Source: Auanema rhodensis (taxonomy: Eukaryota > Nematoda > Chromadorea > Rhabditida > Rhabditidae). From it: 64,000 bases of DNA. The position numbers were made by a program, and so were the translations under genes. The stretch is from NCBI GenBank assembly GCA_964057225.1, contig OZ059894.1, positions 10,860,131 to 10,924,130 of the forward strand, written 5' to 3'. Below the pieces are notes generated by a model. It did not search any database. It saw nothing but the letters and a program-made list of their open reading frames with translations, and had not been told where the DNA came from. Below, one piece after another: positions 1-15,625 of the stretch. Within the stretch, counting starts at the first letter, position 1, and every line of letters begins with the position of its first letter.

Positions 1-233
1 AAAAGGTATTTTCTAACTGTATAAAATCCTTTATCTTAAAACTTAAAAGTTGTTTCTTGATTATTCTTTATAATACGCTTCAAACCTGACGATTAATTGT
101 AGGTTCTTTGGTTTTTTCTTTAATTTCTTCAAACAATTTACTTACATTAATGTATTTCCGTATATGAGCTTCTTTTCTTATTTTTAAGTTTAGTTTCCAT
201 ATTCAGAAGGTAAGTCTAGCTCCTGTTAACGGC

Positions 234-2481
234 ATGGTTTGCTGCTTATATTGGCTGCTTATTATACCTGTTTATTATATATTGAGGTTTTTATTACATT
301 TATATTTAATCAATATTATATAATATTTGAGATTCCTGTGGGAATTAGTGCCCATTACTGATTTAAAATCAAAAGCAGTCTTCATTACCGGATGTGATTC
401 GGGATTTGGACGAGCTTTAGCATTAAAATGTGCCAAACAGGGTTTCACAGTATTTGCTGCATGTTTTTCCTCAAAGGTACCGGTTATTAACATTTTGAAA
501 CTTTTAGATTTTGTGTAAATTGCAGGGAGAGGAATCTTTAAAAGATGAATATCCAGAAAAGAATTTAATAACCTTACCATTAGATGTAAGTAAAGATGAT
601 AGCGTGAAAGCTGCAAAAGACTTTGTTATTGCTAACCTACCGTCAGGAATAAGTAAGCTATTTTACTATTTTTGTGTATAGATTGAACTTTATTTCAAAT
701 CTGAAACCATTAATTATAATTATTTCGTGAACGGAATTCATTAATTTCACTTTTGTGCCTTCATATCCTTTTGTTACCCTTTTATAGAGCTTTGGGGAAT
801 CGTTAATAATGCGGGAGTTTTCTCTTGCTATGGACCGGATGATTGGCTACAGATTAGTGATTATCAGGACTCTCTTGATGTCAATACTCTTGGAGTGATT
901 CGTGTAACTCAGGTACGCTTTTCAGGATTAGAAGATTGTTTTCATTGATTTTTATTATTAAAAAGCGAAAAGTATAATTGAAATTGAACAATGGGGGCCT
1001 AATAATTTTTTTTTTTAATTGAAATTGAAATTTTAAAAAAATAGCAGGAAATCATTCTTGTTTAACTGTGTCATTATAAAATAGAACTAAAGGAATCTTT
1101 CAATGATTAAATTATTACTATGTTAGTTAATATTCCCTTTTTATTCCCAATTCTCATATAATATTCGCACGTAGATTATCTGATTCCGATTAAGTGTTCT
1201 CATTCACCTGGTTTTTAAAATTGTCATTTCTTAGATCATCAGAATTGATTTAGTTTTAAAAAATTTATTAATACTCTACGTAAACTATAAAGATAGATCT
1301 AGAATAAGTCCCAATTTTAGTTTATATACCTTTATCTTATATGACGAGACAACAAGCGTAAGCAGAAAAATGCCCTTTCAAAGAATATAGTTGGCAATTG
1401 AGCACTAGCTGGATTACCACCAAGGTTGTTCCGCTTTCCGATGAAGTTCAAACATTGGACAAGTCCCTCAATAGAGTGAACTGAAAGTACATGCTGTCAA
1501 GTATGGCATAAAATCAGCAAAGTAAAAATAGAAAGCAAGAAATGTTCAACTGCAGCTTACACCAGAGTGCAAACTGAATTATGAAAGAAATTCGCATTGT
1601 TTGTGCTGAAAATTACGAGATGAAAAGATTTATCAAGATAATCTGTTTTAAACTTTTAAATGCATATTGCCTGGTTACCATCTGATGATCCTATGATTAC
1701 AGATTATTTTACTATTATTACTTTTATTCCTTAAAAATGTGGTTCTGAGTTTTATAAGTAATCTTTGTCACATAAGTTGTCTCATATAAAAGTTATAAGA
1801 TGTGCTATATTATTGATAACGCTATTATTGAGATACACTATTTTATATTTCCTTTTATGCTGAGAGAAGAGCAATAATGAAGAATTGCAAAGAAAATAAT
1901 AACTTTGTACTATTTCAAATATAATCATCCGTATTTCAGGCGTTCAAATCGTTAATAAAAAATTCTGAGGGTCGTATTGTTACTGTCACATCGGTTAACG
2001 GAAGAATTTCTAGTCCTGCTGCTGGTCCATATGTTGTTGCTAAGTATGGTACCGAGGCATATATGGATGCACTCAGGTTTTGTTTCCATATTTTTCAGTT
2101 TTTACTCTCATGCTGTAGACAAGAACTCTACAACTGGAATGTAAAATGTAGTATATTGGAGCCTGGAGTATTTCGTACTCCTCTGTTAGATGAGACAGCT
2201 ATGCTAGCTCGTGTAGATAAAGTATGAAATTTATTATATTGCTAGGCGATTAAACACGTTTTATAGGTTTGGGCTAAAGTTCACCAAGATACTCGAGAGG
2301 AATATGGGGAAAAATTCAAGAACTATTGCAAGTTTCCTAACATTTGGACATGAATTTGTTTGTTACTTCAGTTGGCCGAAAATGGAACGAAACATATTTG
2401 TCAATGAGTTCTAGCAACATTAATCTAGTTGTGGACAACTATTATCATGCTTTAACTGGCAGATTTCCACGACATCGGTAG
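234..2481 (+). CDS. Retinol dehydrogenase / 17-beta-HSD6-like short-chain dehydrogenase (eight exons)
   Basis: NAD(P)-dependent oxidoreductase of the SDR family, probably acting on retinol- or steroid-like alcohols at the ER membrane. Exons read as 234-286, 332-476, 526-652, 788-912, 1940-2076, 2119-2221, 2267-2327 and 2372-2481; phases agree and give 286 residues. The N-terminus is a hydrophobic anchor ([17 protein letters not shown]). Then come the nucleotide-binding motif TGCDSGFG, typical of the RDH/HSD17B6 branch, NNAG, and the catalytic YVVAK with an upstream Ser in SVNG. The intron after exon 4 is about 1 kb while the others are 42-135 nt. The intron before exon 8 begins with GC instead of GT (gcaagt). 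The C-terminus stops at FPRHR, slightly short for the family, so one more small exon is possible. Family confident; substrate unknown. Confidence 0.85.
913..1939 (+). other. Long intron of the SDR gene
   Basis: AT-rich intron of about 1 kb, starting gtacgc and ending tttcag. The stretch around 1370-1660 is less AT-rich than its surroundings and could be a decayed insertion, but I see no reading frame, terminal repeats or RNA gene in it. Confidence 0.5.
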
Positions 2482-5400
2482 GCTGCATAGTATTTTGACT
2501 GCAATCCGAAGATGCGAATGAGTGTTTACAAAGAAACTGAATGCTATTTCTTCAGTGTCCTTGTACTTATATAACTTTTATTTTCCCAACTATTTGCAGG
2601 AATAGTGAGTGAACTATATAAGAGGCTAGAAAACAATACATGGTTTTGATCATTGGCTCACTTCATGCAAAATGATCAAATTTCTCTGTACTCGTGTGAT
2701 AATCAAATACAAAATTTAGTTGTTTCTTCATGATGTAACATATATCTCAAGATATAATTATTTTTGATTGCTTCACAAGTCTGTCGGTTTGTTAAGTTCA
2801 CCGAAATATTTATTTGGTTCTCAGCTATATTGCGTTTTTCGTCGTATTTCTATCAAGGAACCATTAACCCCTCTCTGTCTCTGCCAGGGCTCCTTAGCTT
2901 CTTAAAATATAAAAATTAATTGAAAAGAGGGAGATTAAAGGATACAAAATGTTTAGTTAAATATATGTTAATATAAAAGGATCATCGGTTATTTAATTCG
3001 GTTTGTTGAATGAATTAGTTTCAGATACTATTGTGGATGGGATTCAATTTTATTCTTTGTTCCCCTTTCACTACTCCCTTCTTGGCTGACAGATGCCCTG
3101 ATTCGTATCATTGCTAAGCAAGAAGTGAGTTTTCATATTATTATGTCATTTTTCCATTATCTTTTTCACCAGAATTCGACATAGTTTTTGGCGTATATAT
3201 TCAAAAACTTAAAATTAATTTATCTTTTTGTATATGCAAAAAAAAGATAAACAATTTTTACATTTCAAGAAGCATATGCAAAATTTCTGATAAAAACTAT
3301 TAATCTGGCACATGCACGTAAACTTCCTTTATTTTTAATTTTGTTTTCCAATATAGGATACACTATGAGAGTTGTTTTCTATCAAATTGACGAATTTTCA
3401 TTAATTATGGAAAATCGTTCATTCTCTTGCATATTGCCATTTAAACTATTTTCTTACAATTTTTATTTGTTCATTAGGACTCTCTTTTGTAAAATCTTTT
3501 ATACTGTTTATTACATTTTATGATTTATGCCTTTTGCTTATATCCTAGCTCAACCATCAAATTAGAATGCTGCTTCTGAAGTTTAATGTTTATAGTAGGC
3601 ATGAGTACACCAAAGATCGGAAGTGTAGAGAACACAATCGATTCTTTTATTTATACTGATATCTCCATATTTTCAGATCTTTTCTATTGTACGTTGTATA
3701 AAAAGATTTCCTTACAACGCGTATATGTAATATTGTTTTTTTAGATTCTTCCCGCTTGCCAAGAGAATAAATGTAAATCCAGCTGAAAGTTCAAATGTTT
3801 GAAGTTCAAGTAATAAGATGGAAGGAAAACATTATTACTAATTTTATTTAACAGTTTCCAGCATTAATTACTCCTATATATATACTTCTTTATGAGTCGT
3901 TGTAATTCCCTACTATTTAACGAAAAAACTTTGTGACAAATTATCAGTTATCATTGTAAACAATAGTTTCTATACCAATATTAGTTAGTAATATGATAAA
4001 TATTTAAAGATTTTTATGTTATAGTCAGAAAAGTAGTACAACTGCGAATTTTAATATTTTCAATATTCGAAGAATGGTGTCGTTTTAATATTTGTAGCAT
4101 CTATGTCTCCACTGAACTCAACATCTTTTGACGTGAACAAAATGATTTTTGAGCTCAGAAATGCCACATAAATCAGATTCTTAGTTGCTAGGTCAGTACA
4201 AATTATAGACTTTGAACAAGAAAATGGAAAATTAAGAAAACTCTTCTTCTAATCGTTTCTAAGCAATATGTTTTTATCAAAATTGGAAATCAAGGAAATA
4301 GGGAAGAGAAGTAACAAATCTTATGTTTATGTACATGAGTGCTATATATTCAAAACTTTGCATGAGTGTAAGAATCACTATAGATCAAATGTGCTAGAAG
4401 GTTCAAGCGTACTTAACAGAATCAAGGAAAATACACAATTTTGAAAGAGAAAAATAAAGAGTAACAGATATACAGCATATCCAACTAGTTGGAACATCTA
4501 TGTTGAAAACAAAAAGTGCGTCTGTACCATGGTTCTATTGTTTGGCTTCAGAATGATGACATACATTGTAAACAAACTCGAGCTGATTCAGTATTTAAAC
4601 GAAAACCCGAAGAGTATATAGATTGGTCTTTTAACAGTGTTCTAAATTAGAATAGAAGTTATAAACTATAAGATAATAATAAATAAGTTTCATGTGAATT
4701 CTTAATAATCAATATAACAAACATTTTGCAGACGGGAAAGAATATTTATTTTTCTAACTTTTACAATAATTAACATTTCCGAGATTGTTCATAGTTTAAT
4801 AACAACGGTCACATGTCTCAAGTGAATCAGTTACGGTCAGGATAAAGTACAAATACAACAACAGAAAAGACAGCAAATCGTCTAAACGCGCCATTCGTTC
4901 TATTATACAAATATAATATGCTTCGACCCACTATTCAACAATAACGTGTATAACCCGAGGTATAGATGGAATCAAAAATGATGATTGACGGGGTGACCAA
5001 AATGAGTGGCAAAACAATGATTCACGAGGACTTGCCTAGTAAATGCCGTCTTCTAATGTTATGAACAATTGAAAGGACACTAAGAAAGCCAACAAAGCGA
5101 TCAATGAGGAATCTACATTGTAACTAACTAATCTATGTGAAATCTAGAGGTAAAGAATTTTCAGGTCCTACACTTTACGGACAGGAAAGAAGTAACGTAG
5201 GACATTCATCACCAAAAAAAAGGTCGAACATCTCAGACAAAGATAAAACGATCGTACGAACCAGTCGTTTGAGGTGATAACTAACAAATATGGAACAAGA
5301 TATGTAAATAATCATAAAAGAAAAGGTTTCGAAGCGCCTACAGTTATACAGACAATTCAGAGTCTAAGACTCTAAGGAAGGAACAAGAAAACCGATAGAT

Positions 5401-5522
5401 TAGCTAAAATGTGATGCTGCAGGTTCCTAGATATATAACTATGTACATGTTTCTCCTACTTTAGATTGAAGTCTTTCTTATTTAACGCGAATTGTGGAAG
5501 ACCGAATATATATATATATAAT
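2482..5522. other. Non-coding spacer, no gene recognised
   Basis: About 3 kb of AT-rich sequence between the SDR gene and the 3' end of the next gene. It holds only short open frames of low complexity, with no splice-consistent exon chain, tRNA or clear repeat that I can recognise. Confidence 0.5.
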
Positions 5523-7910
5523 TTAAACCTTATCTACGGAAGTGGGGTTAGGATTTGCCCAAATATTTTCCAAGCCTTTCAATAATTTGCCCATTTCAAT
5601 ATCTTCTGAGTCAGGATTAGCAAGTCCATAAGTACCCCATGTAGGTTCTTCATGAGAACTACGTGTTCCAAAACCAGAGATCTGAAAACATTTTTTCAAA
5701 ATAGAGGAAATATAGAAAACAAAATACCTTGCTATAGTCTATCCCAGAAAACGAGAGATCTTGAATAAATTTATCAGCATTGAATGATGGTAATATTTGA
5801 TCGTTGGTGTCTAAGTTCAGTGAATCCGGTCGGAATAGTCGTTCAACCATGAGAAATCCGGAATCCAAGCCGAATGGATCCTACAAGGAAACATTATTTA
5901 TATATCCAATAAATGGGAAAAACCTGAGAAGGATCTTCACTTACTGATGAGCTAGCGCTGCTATCATCAATAATACAATTTCTCGGCATTTGTCCCTTGG
6001 CCAATGCAGCACCATAGCTTGTAGTAGAAGCAGATGCACGAGGAGACATAGGCTGTGCACGTGATGATGTCTGTGGAGGTAGCCGCTTCTTCCAACCATC
6101 AACAGATGCCATTTCGTAGAAATATCCATCGGAGGATGGATCATAATATCTTAAAATTAAAAAATTAAAAAACTGCAATTAAGAAGAAAATTACTTGAAA
6201 GGTGTGTGATTCATGACGGCAGCTTGAAGCAAAGCACGTGTTGCAGCAGCTTGAAGTTGAATTTGTGCAGAGGAACACTTGGCACCATTGATCTTCGATT
6301 CCATTTCCTGGAAAAAAGAAATAATTCAACACATTTGATACTAGAATAAAGTCCCCGAAATGCACTTTTTCATTTGAAAATGAGAATTGAGAAGAGCCTG
6401 AAGGACGAATGTACTATGTTAGGTTGGCCTCAATTAGCTGCCGACCTAAGCTCAGGACATACTATTTGGTGTAGTGCAACTACACTTAAATCTTATTTTC
6501 AAAGATCGACAGGGTTAACAACTCGTTAGTAACAAGAATCTAGCAAACCAGGCAAAACACATATTAAAGAGGCAAATGAAGCTTCAGAAAAATAATACTT
6601 TAAGTAGTACAAAACTACAAAACTAAAGAAAACTTTTCTGCGAGCGAGACAAAAATAATATAGAATTAGGTGATAGTTCAAAAGCAGTGGGAAAAAAGCC
6701 TAAGCTCAATCCTTGAATAAACTGAAATGTATTTTTGATCAGCAAATAACAAAAAAAAACAGGACAGAGCCCCTAGCAATATATATGAGGCGAAGCCGAA
6801 AATTTGCGAGATTATCCAATTTCTCAATAATATAATACGTTTCTTGTATATCTCGAACAACTGAACCGAAACAGATAAGAGATACGAAAAAAAAACAGTG
6901 AAAGCAAAAAAAATATTGATAAGGAACCATGTAGCGAAGAAAAACAACAATTCTCGATAAAAGAGGGAACACCGACCTGTTCTTTAACCTTTTGCTGAAG
7001 TACTGGAGGAATGGATTGACGTCTTCGCCATCCCTTGGCACTACCTTGCTCGTAATAATAACCATCAGAGGCAACGTCATATACAAAATAATCGTCTTTA
7101 GTGTTAGCATAATCGCCGGCCATGCCATGTTTACTCATGTCATCCGCACAATCTTCGGAAGCAACTAAAAAAAAAGAATAAGGATGGAACACACAAATTC
7201 ATGATACCACTTCCTTCGCTGACTACATCAGCAGTTTTCTTGAGAACTTTTTTCGGGCCCCTTCGTTTTTTCTTTTCTTCGGAGGTTTTATTCGAGGACG
7301 ATTCAGTTTTCACTTGATTGCCTGAAATAATGCAGGATTAGCTATTATCCGATACTGTCGAGAAAAGATCCTAATCGATGACAAAAAGATCACAATAACT
7401 AGTAGAGAAGTGATACAAACGGTCGGAAGAACTAACATTTCGCAAAAGATTGTCAATGATTGATGAATGAACGAAACTTCATAAATAGGAAATATTTCGT
7501 TCGTTCAATGTGGTTGAGCAGATCAATTGCAAAATTATAGTTGTGCATGCAGATATCAAACAAAAATTATATGAAAAAAGAATTCCGAAAAGGAATAAAA
7601 AACAAACCTTTTTTCTCAAAAATATCGTTGTCCAAAAACCATCCCAGAGTTTTACTTCCGCGAGCAACTGATGTTGGAACAAAAGCCTTGTTGCATGAGG
7701 GTTGTTTGCTGAAATAAGGACAATGGAAAGTTTAATTATATAGAGAAAAAATTCAATATTTCTTCTTTATTTTGACATACCTAGCGTGTGATCGCATTGC
7801 CTTTTCGACGTCGACTACAGCTTGAGCTGCGTCTTCAGCCGTAACACTTCGATGCTTTTCACGTGCCGTTTTGAATATAGAGTTAGGAGATGAACCTCCT
7901 GAGATATCAG
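5523..7910 (-). CDS. Unrecognised protein with two DGYxYE...GW aromatic motifs (5' end not found)
   Basis: Not recognised. Exons on the minus strand join in frame from about 7910 to a stop at 5523-5525; the first seen exon begins in phase, so an upstream exon is missing. The order is: an Ala-rich segment (SVTAEDAAQAVVDVEKAM), a segment containing GWFLDNDIFEKK, a very basic stretch (EEKKKRRGPKKVLKK, likely a nuclear localisation signal), then two related motifs. Those are VYDVASDGYYYEQ...GWRRR and YYDPSSDGYFYEM...GWKKR, separated by a predicted helix rich in Ala/Gln. A Ser-rich linker and an acidic C-terminus follow. The paired aromatic motifs recall OCRE-type aromatic repeats, but the match is too loose to assign. 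Nuclear location is inferred from the basic stretch only. One internal intron (about 6310-6977) is much longer than the rest. Confidence 0.7.
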
Positions 7911-10900
7911 CTAAACAGAGAGAAAGTCCTGAAAAAATTAAGATAAGCAAGATAAAATATATAACAGAAAACATTAACAGATGATAAGGGTCGAAAAGTT
8001 AATACGTACCAAAATGCGATCAAAAGAAGAAAACTATAGACAAGCGAAAAAAAACGAATAGATTAAATCAGAAAGAGAACCAGAGAGGAAACACCCGCGA
8101 AGTGATGAAAGGGGAAAAAACAGTGTGGGAAAATGAGATACGCAGAGAAACAGGATAGGTGTTGAACACACAGATCATGCTTTCAACACACCCAATCATC
8201 CCGAATAATGGCAAAGCATGTTTGCGAGTAGTTAGTCATAGGGAGAAATTTTTGGAGAACTCATTTACCCTTAGCAAATAACTGTAAACTATAAAATATC
8301 CTCCACATTTAACAAATCTTTGCAAGAACAAGTTATGTTTAATGAAAATATATTTATTTATTTCATACAAACTAAACTATGAGATATGATTTAAGCAAAG
8401 AAAAAACATGAATAAAATATAAGATGCAATATAAACGTGGCTATTGAAAAAATTGGATGAGAAAAAGAATGCGGATCAACATGTATTCACGCGTAAGCAG
8501 GCCATCAAAAATCTAGCAGTAGGAAAGAGAAATCTGCGGGAATTCTCCAGGGCAAATTGGGACAATCCTTGCAATAACAAGAAAGTAAAGATGAAAAAGA
8601 ATGGAGGAACAGGGAGAAGCAACAGGTTTGCTTGTACGTGCACACACATGAAAATGGATCGAATTTGTTATTGTCACATGGGTTCTTAGCCCACTGATAA
8701 CACATGATTCATCAGCTGACCATTTAATGTGTCACTCATTTGTTAGACTTCAAGGGTCTAAAAGTTGGAACATTTGAAAGTAATATTAATGCAAGCACAA
8801 GCTTAAAATAAAAGAAAAGGCTGTATGTATAAGAATTATCAAGAATTATATAATTTCACCGCAGTTTCTTTCGTGAATGCAAAGATATAATGTAGAAATA
8901 AAATCTTTAAAAAGAAGGGTGATTTATCATTTAATGACCTGAACAGCCGTTTTCAATCAAAATATCCACGGTTGAGTTCAACTCCGTTCATAGATTGCAC
9001 GAAAAAAAGAGCTTATGCAAGCTATCAAAACTAGGATTAGTATCTTATATCTTTCAAATTGAAAAAATCAAGTTCATATTACGCGGGATTACACGAGATA
9101 AGAGGAACAAAATGAGATCAGAAGGAAACCGAAGAAGGAACAGGTTTATAGCCTCGAGGAACGGCTTGAACCTTATATAGTTAGTATATAGCTCCGCCCA
9201 AGTGCTCAAAGTCGAGAACAAGGGCACGTGTCCTGGCTCAGCTGACTATGCTCCGCCCAGCATTTCATGGCAACCATACGAAAACAACTAGAAAAGAAAA
9301 TAAGAATGAACGGAAGAACAAGAACCTGATCCAAGTACAACCGAGTTCACGTTTCAAAAACCTTGGACTAAAAACATGAACTTGGATCAACATTCGTTTA
9401 TTCACTTTCCACTATATAGAAGGACGAAAACAATGTAATGCATTTCTACTTTTGAAAAAGCACTAACACGACAACAAAAGTGAAGCTTGGGAATCCAAAC
9501 AAACTGTTATTATGAATAAATCGATACGTTATCAATGAAATGTACAGAAAAGTAAAAGCTAATCGTTGGACTTCAAGAAACAAAATGCAAATTAAAGTGC
9601 TGCAATATAGCTCTGTTGCCACTAAGCTGAAAAGTAATCAATAACGGTCCTCTCATGACTTACTCGTCACATAATTAAGTATACGAAAGATCTTTCTTCA
9701 TTAACTTTTTTCACCGTTCCGCCTGCTATTGAATGCATGCAAGAAATCATGATGACAAAACATGAAAATGGAACGATTTAAGGACTTTCTTGTCAATTCA
9801 GCTTCAGAATATATGAACAATAGATTTTGAACGCGGTTCGGAGTTCTTAATGCATGGAAAGTTAGTACAAGTTCAACGTGACTACATCAGAATTTAGTCA
9901 TTGAGCAATTCCCTTGAGCATTATTAGGTTTTAGTACACGAAGACCAGTTCAATAGTACATGTATTACAAAAGTGCAAAAGAAGGTCGAAAGCAGCAAAA
10001 AGAACAAGAAATACGATTACTAGTGAGAAATCTGCAAAGTAGAGTTAATTTTTTATTTCAAAACGAAATAAGATCAAAACGATAGTGAGCTCTCCCATCA
10101 CCACATAACAACCTTTCAGATGAAAACGGCTAGGCTCACCATCATTTGTGCAGCCAAACATGTAAATAATTCAGAAATCTCTATTTGATCAAGAACCAAA
10201 CAGCGAGGTTTTGTTTTCATAAACAAAACGGTATTAGGCTGCGATATGCACGCAATGCGTTTTCTGTTGACAATAATGGACACAAAACAAGAAGCTCGCT
10301 AAGAGGAGACGTGAGCGAAGAAATAGAAAACAACATCTCTACCTCGAGATAGTTGAACGCACATATAGATCGTTAATGCGAACACAGCGTGTTATACAGA
10401 CATGTCGTCAATGCGGACACGGCGTTTCACCAAGAATGACTGAACAAAAAATAACAAGCATGAGTTCCAACAACATAATAAAAAGATAATCAACAACAGC
10501 AATATAAATAAAGCACAAACAGTTGATATGTCCAATTCTTCAATTAGAATTAGACATGGAAAATGGAGCAACAAACAATGCTGCATAGGAAAGTTTATCA
10601 ACATATAAAATATAAATACGCACATGACAGCTTATTAAAGCGAACACCGAAAAAAAGGTGAAAAGGTATATTGAAAATAGGGAAATGAGAAAATAAATCA
10701 ATGTCCCAATAAAAACTAGAAGAAATGGTGATGAAAAGAAAAATTGCGAAATCAAGCGAGGGAGAGCCCGTACTCTGAGTGAAACTGAGCGACAACATGT
10801 CCTATCAGCTGATTCACCTCTGCTTGAGACGACATAATCGTAACACCACGACACCAACAGGTGAAGAATGGACAGGTTTAACCATAGGGAGTAGGGTTAA

Positions 10901-13900
10901 AAAAGTAAAAAGTGATGAGAGAGCAGCAGCAATCGAACACCCATAAACAACAACAGAAAAACCGTAGCGTTGTTCGACCCAAGAAAACAAAAGGAAAGTG
11001 AGACCACTAGCCACAGGCGATCATTTTAGCACTGAGATTATCTTAAAGAAATAAATATGATGAAGGAAAAACACTAGTTAATGTTTGCACACTACCAATT
11101 CTCTGTTATCTATTAGAATCAAATAAAAAAAAATGAAACAGAAAACCAGTTCCAACTCTCGAAAGATTTACTGACTGCCTAATTAGTGAGATCGATCCAT
11201 GTTTAATGGATCGAAATTCTTATCAACTTTAAGAGTATAGTTGAGAAATATATGCTCAAGCATTTTAAACAATAAATAATAATTTTAATCAATCCCTTTA
11301 AAATTTGAACGAATAATGAACAAAAATGAGATAAGTAACTGAACATATCTGATAAAAGGTAAGCACTCTGAATACTTGAAAAACTATCAAACAGCTGATT
11401 ACTTCAAAACAAGCTATACTTTTTTGGAAAGATTATTTACTTCAGTTCACTGATTGACAAAAACTCTTAAATGAATACAGGACAAGAAAATCAAAGCAAT
11501 TAGTCAATATGCAGATCAGATATAAACAACGCTCATGGAACACATAATTGTGTTATAAAAACTTGATAAAGTAGCATACATCGGAAAAAAACTTAACTAA
11601 ACAAGTTCTCATAAGGGCTATAACTTCAACCGAGCTATTTCCAAGATTATATGAGAATGGAGAAACAAAATGAAAAATTGGATAACTTAAGAGGGCAAAC
11701 GCAGAACAATAAAATAAATCGAGAATCTATGAATACGAGTACATACATGGGATGGGGACACCTGTATCACCTAGTACAGGCTAATACATGAAGCTTTTTT
11801 ATAATTACTCTGAATTGGTAAATGAAAGTAGTTCGTAAAGTGGTGACGGTCGATAGGAAGAATAACACTACTACCCCTTTTCATGGCATAACACTCAAAT
11901 ACACGGTGACCTTTAATGCGAGAAGGCCACGACTGGTACGAGAAAACAACCGATGAGCCATAGGGGGTATGGCGAAACATTTCGAAATGCGGCGCACTAT
12001 GTCGTCTTCTCCCTCATAGACGTACGTAAATTTACATCTATCTTGCTTTCTCATTCTCTTTATTTCCTCACCCTCCCCATCACTGTCTTGTGAAGGCTGG
12101 TGTATCAACATCGACAAAAACGCGAGCGGTTCCCGCGCGAACATCACACCGAAATCGAAAGAGGAAAAGATAAAACATTGTGAATCATAGTCAAGTGAAT
12201 ACGTCGTCTAAATGGTCGCAAAAGGAACAACTAAAAAATAGTAATGGCAACCAACAATGAGAAAAATTGAGATAATATTGAGGTAAAATAATTAAATTAA
12301 AACAAAAAAGATATTTCGTATTGTTGAAACCAACTGCTGCTTTATTGACATTAACATGCATTGCTCATTAAGCCATTGCAAGCATTGCGAATGAATAGCG
12401 ATTGCTGGGCAAATGCAAGCCACGCGGGTCAGCTGGTGGTAACATTCTGGACCGGCGCCAAAAAAGACAGAAAACAGCCGATGACGCGTGGGTGCATGTG
12501 CGCTAAAGATTCTCGCGAGGTCACGACACATTGACTGTAGAGGTATAACCTTTATAAAATGATGAAATGAAACAGATAGACATAAAAAATAGAATGTTTA
12601 AAATAGATCTTTTTTGGTACGCGTCATCGGATATTTCGAAATAATGCTAACTATGAAATATTTGTCACTATACATATGTATTACGTAACGTGGATATCCA
12701 ACTTTTGAAAAATAGTAAAACATGTATGTTAAGCTTATTAATAATACTAATATGAAAAACTGTTTTCTCGTGTTAACATGCCTAGATTTGATGCAATCGA
12801 GTTAATAAATATGTTGTGAAACCGAAAATGAAAGGAACAAGCTCGTGAACAAAAGACCGTTATAAATGGGATGAAAACGGCTGCAAACAAGTATGACATT
12901 TGTTAAGAAAAATGAGAATGAGAAACAATTCTTTTGGACATCCAAGCATGCATATTTGAACGTGAACCTTATGAAGTTATTGTCACGATTTTAAACACAG
13001 AACTGTACATTTTGTACTTGATATCTTTTCTATGTTCATGTGATCGCATCGAATAGAAATAAATAAATAAGAATCAAATAATTTCGTAGGCATTATAAAA
13101 CCTCAAGAAATTGACACAGCATCTTTAAAAGGCATAAAACAAAAAGAAACATGATAATCATATTCAAATGATGATAACAGTTAATTAAAGGAATCTGGAA
13201 GTTTAGAGCGATAAAGAGTACACATGTTTGGTATATCGCAGCGTAAACAATGCTTAGGCGAATGACACAACATGGCGAAGAGGGTGTGTTCATCAAGTCT
13301 AGGTTTATAGCAGCATCTGGCAGAAATCAGGCAACAGATGTTCTATAGGTCAATAACTATATCAACGTGAATATGGTTTAGGATGGTTTTCGCTTATTTT
13401 TTGGATACAATAAAAAGCGGAACCCTTCATAGAAAATACACATATCTCTAAACTGTAAACAAAAAATTGAACGCACCAATCACCGCCTTTCTCGACGAGG
13501 ATCCTTTGAATATCTGGTTTTTATTATGATCTAAACATAAGGAGTGAAGATAACATTGAAATTTGACCAAACTTGAAGACACTTCTTGAACAATAAATTT
13601 AGGCGGAAGGGCAGATTTCATTTTTAGATTATGAGTGTATATAAATTTTACAAAACTAGAATTTCAAATTAATATATTCGCGCATAAAAATGCTAATGAA
13701 GTGATTCGCGCTTCTACCTCAGATTACATAAATTCAATCAATAATTATTTGATTCTATTTCTCAAATAATATTCCTAAACTTTTGTTTGTATCCATTGTG
13801 AGCAAAACGGTCAAAAAATTAATCTTATTCTTTCAATACAAGTAATTCTTTTAACAAATTGTAAACATGAAACGTACACAAAGTTTTAATCGTGAGATTA

Positions 13901-14141
13901 CATTTTTTTATCACAAAAGTATAGGCGCCATGATTCGGTTATTTATTTAATGAACGGCAAGTGCCTCCTAATTTATTTATGCCACTTTAAACTCAGAACA
14001 GTCCACATCTTGCGTCAATTACTCTATTGGTGATTATGAGCTAGCAATTAGATAAGGAACCCTTATATACATATATATATATTCATATATCCTTGCTGCC
14101 CTATTCCATTTAATAAAAATGTTGTAACATGAAGCTGAAGC
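7911..14141. other. Long non-coding stretch, possible first intron or promoter of the preceding gene
   Basis: About 6 kb without a convincing exon chain. On the minus strand 11881-12147 is a less AT-rich open frame with an acidic/basic segment (DSDGEGEEIKRMRK) and a good gtacgt donor inside it. It could be a distant first exon of the gene ending at 5523, but its phase does not directly fit the first exon seen. The stretch 12340-12540 is also GC-richer and could be a promoter. No RNA gene or terminal repeats noticed. Confidence 0.4.
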
Positions 14142-15345
<1,204 letters not shown>

Positions 15346-15625
15346 CGTCACACTAAATTCAATCTTTTATTTAACAAAACATTTAGATCAACGAAAAAAA
15401 AGAAACAAATTTTAGTAAAAATATAAACTTAATTCTTTGAACAAGAAGTGAACAACTGCGCGCAAATTGCGTATTTTTCCCACGTTGGAGTTAAACTGTG
15501 CGCCTATTGCAGCATTATACAACTGTCCGAGATTGTTGACATCTTTATGCTAGAGATTCATTGTCGCTAATTTGTTTAAAGATTTCATTGTTATTCTTGA
15601 TATAATAAATTTCAATAGTTTCAGG
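15346..15625. promoter_or_regulatory. Shared divergent promoter region of YIPF4 and TMED10
   Basis: A 280-bp spacer between two start codons facing away from each other, the only place for both promoters if these starts are right. It contains a GC-richer patch around 15456-15505 in otherwise AT-rich DNA. No TATA-type element was assigned. Confidence 0.45.

Noticed and set aside
2340-2360. Apparent early stop in the SDR gene (ACA TGA)
   Set aside because: The stop lies inside a 44-nt GC-AG intron; skipping it restores a family-like C-terminal region.
12292-12531. 79-codon open frame on the minus strand in a GC-richer patch
   Set aside because: No recognisable protein features and no matching splice partners; promoter-like composition explains the open frame better.
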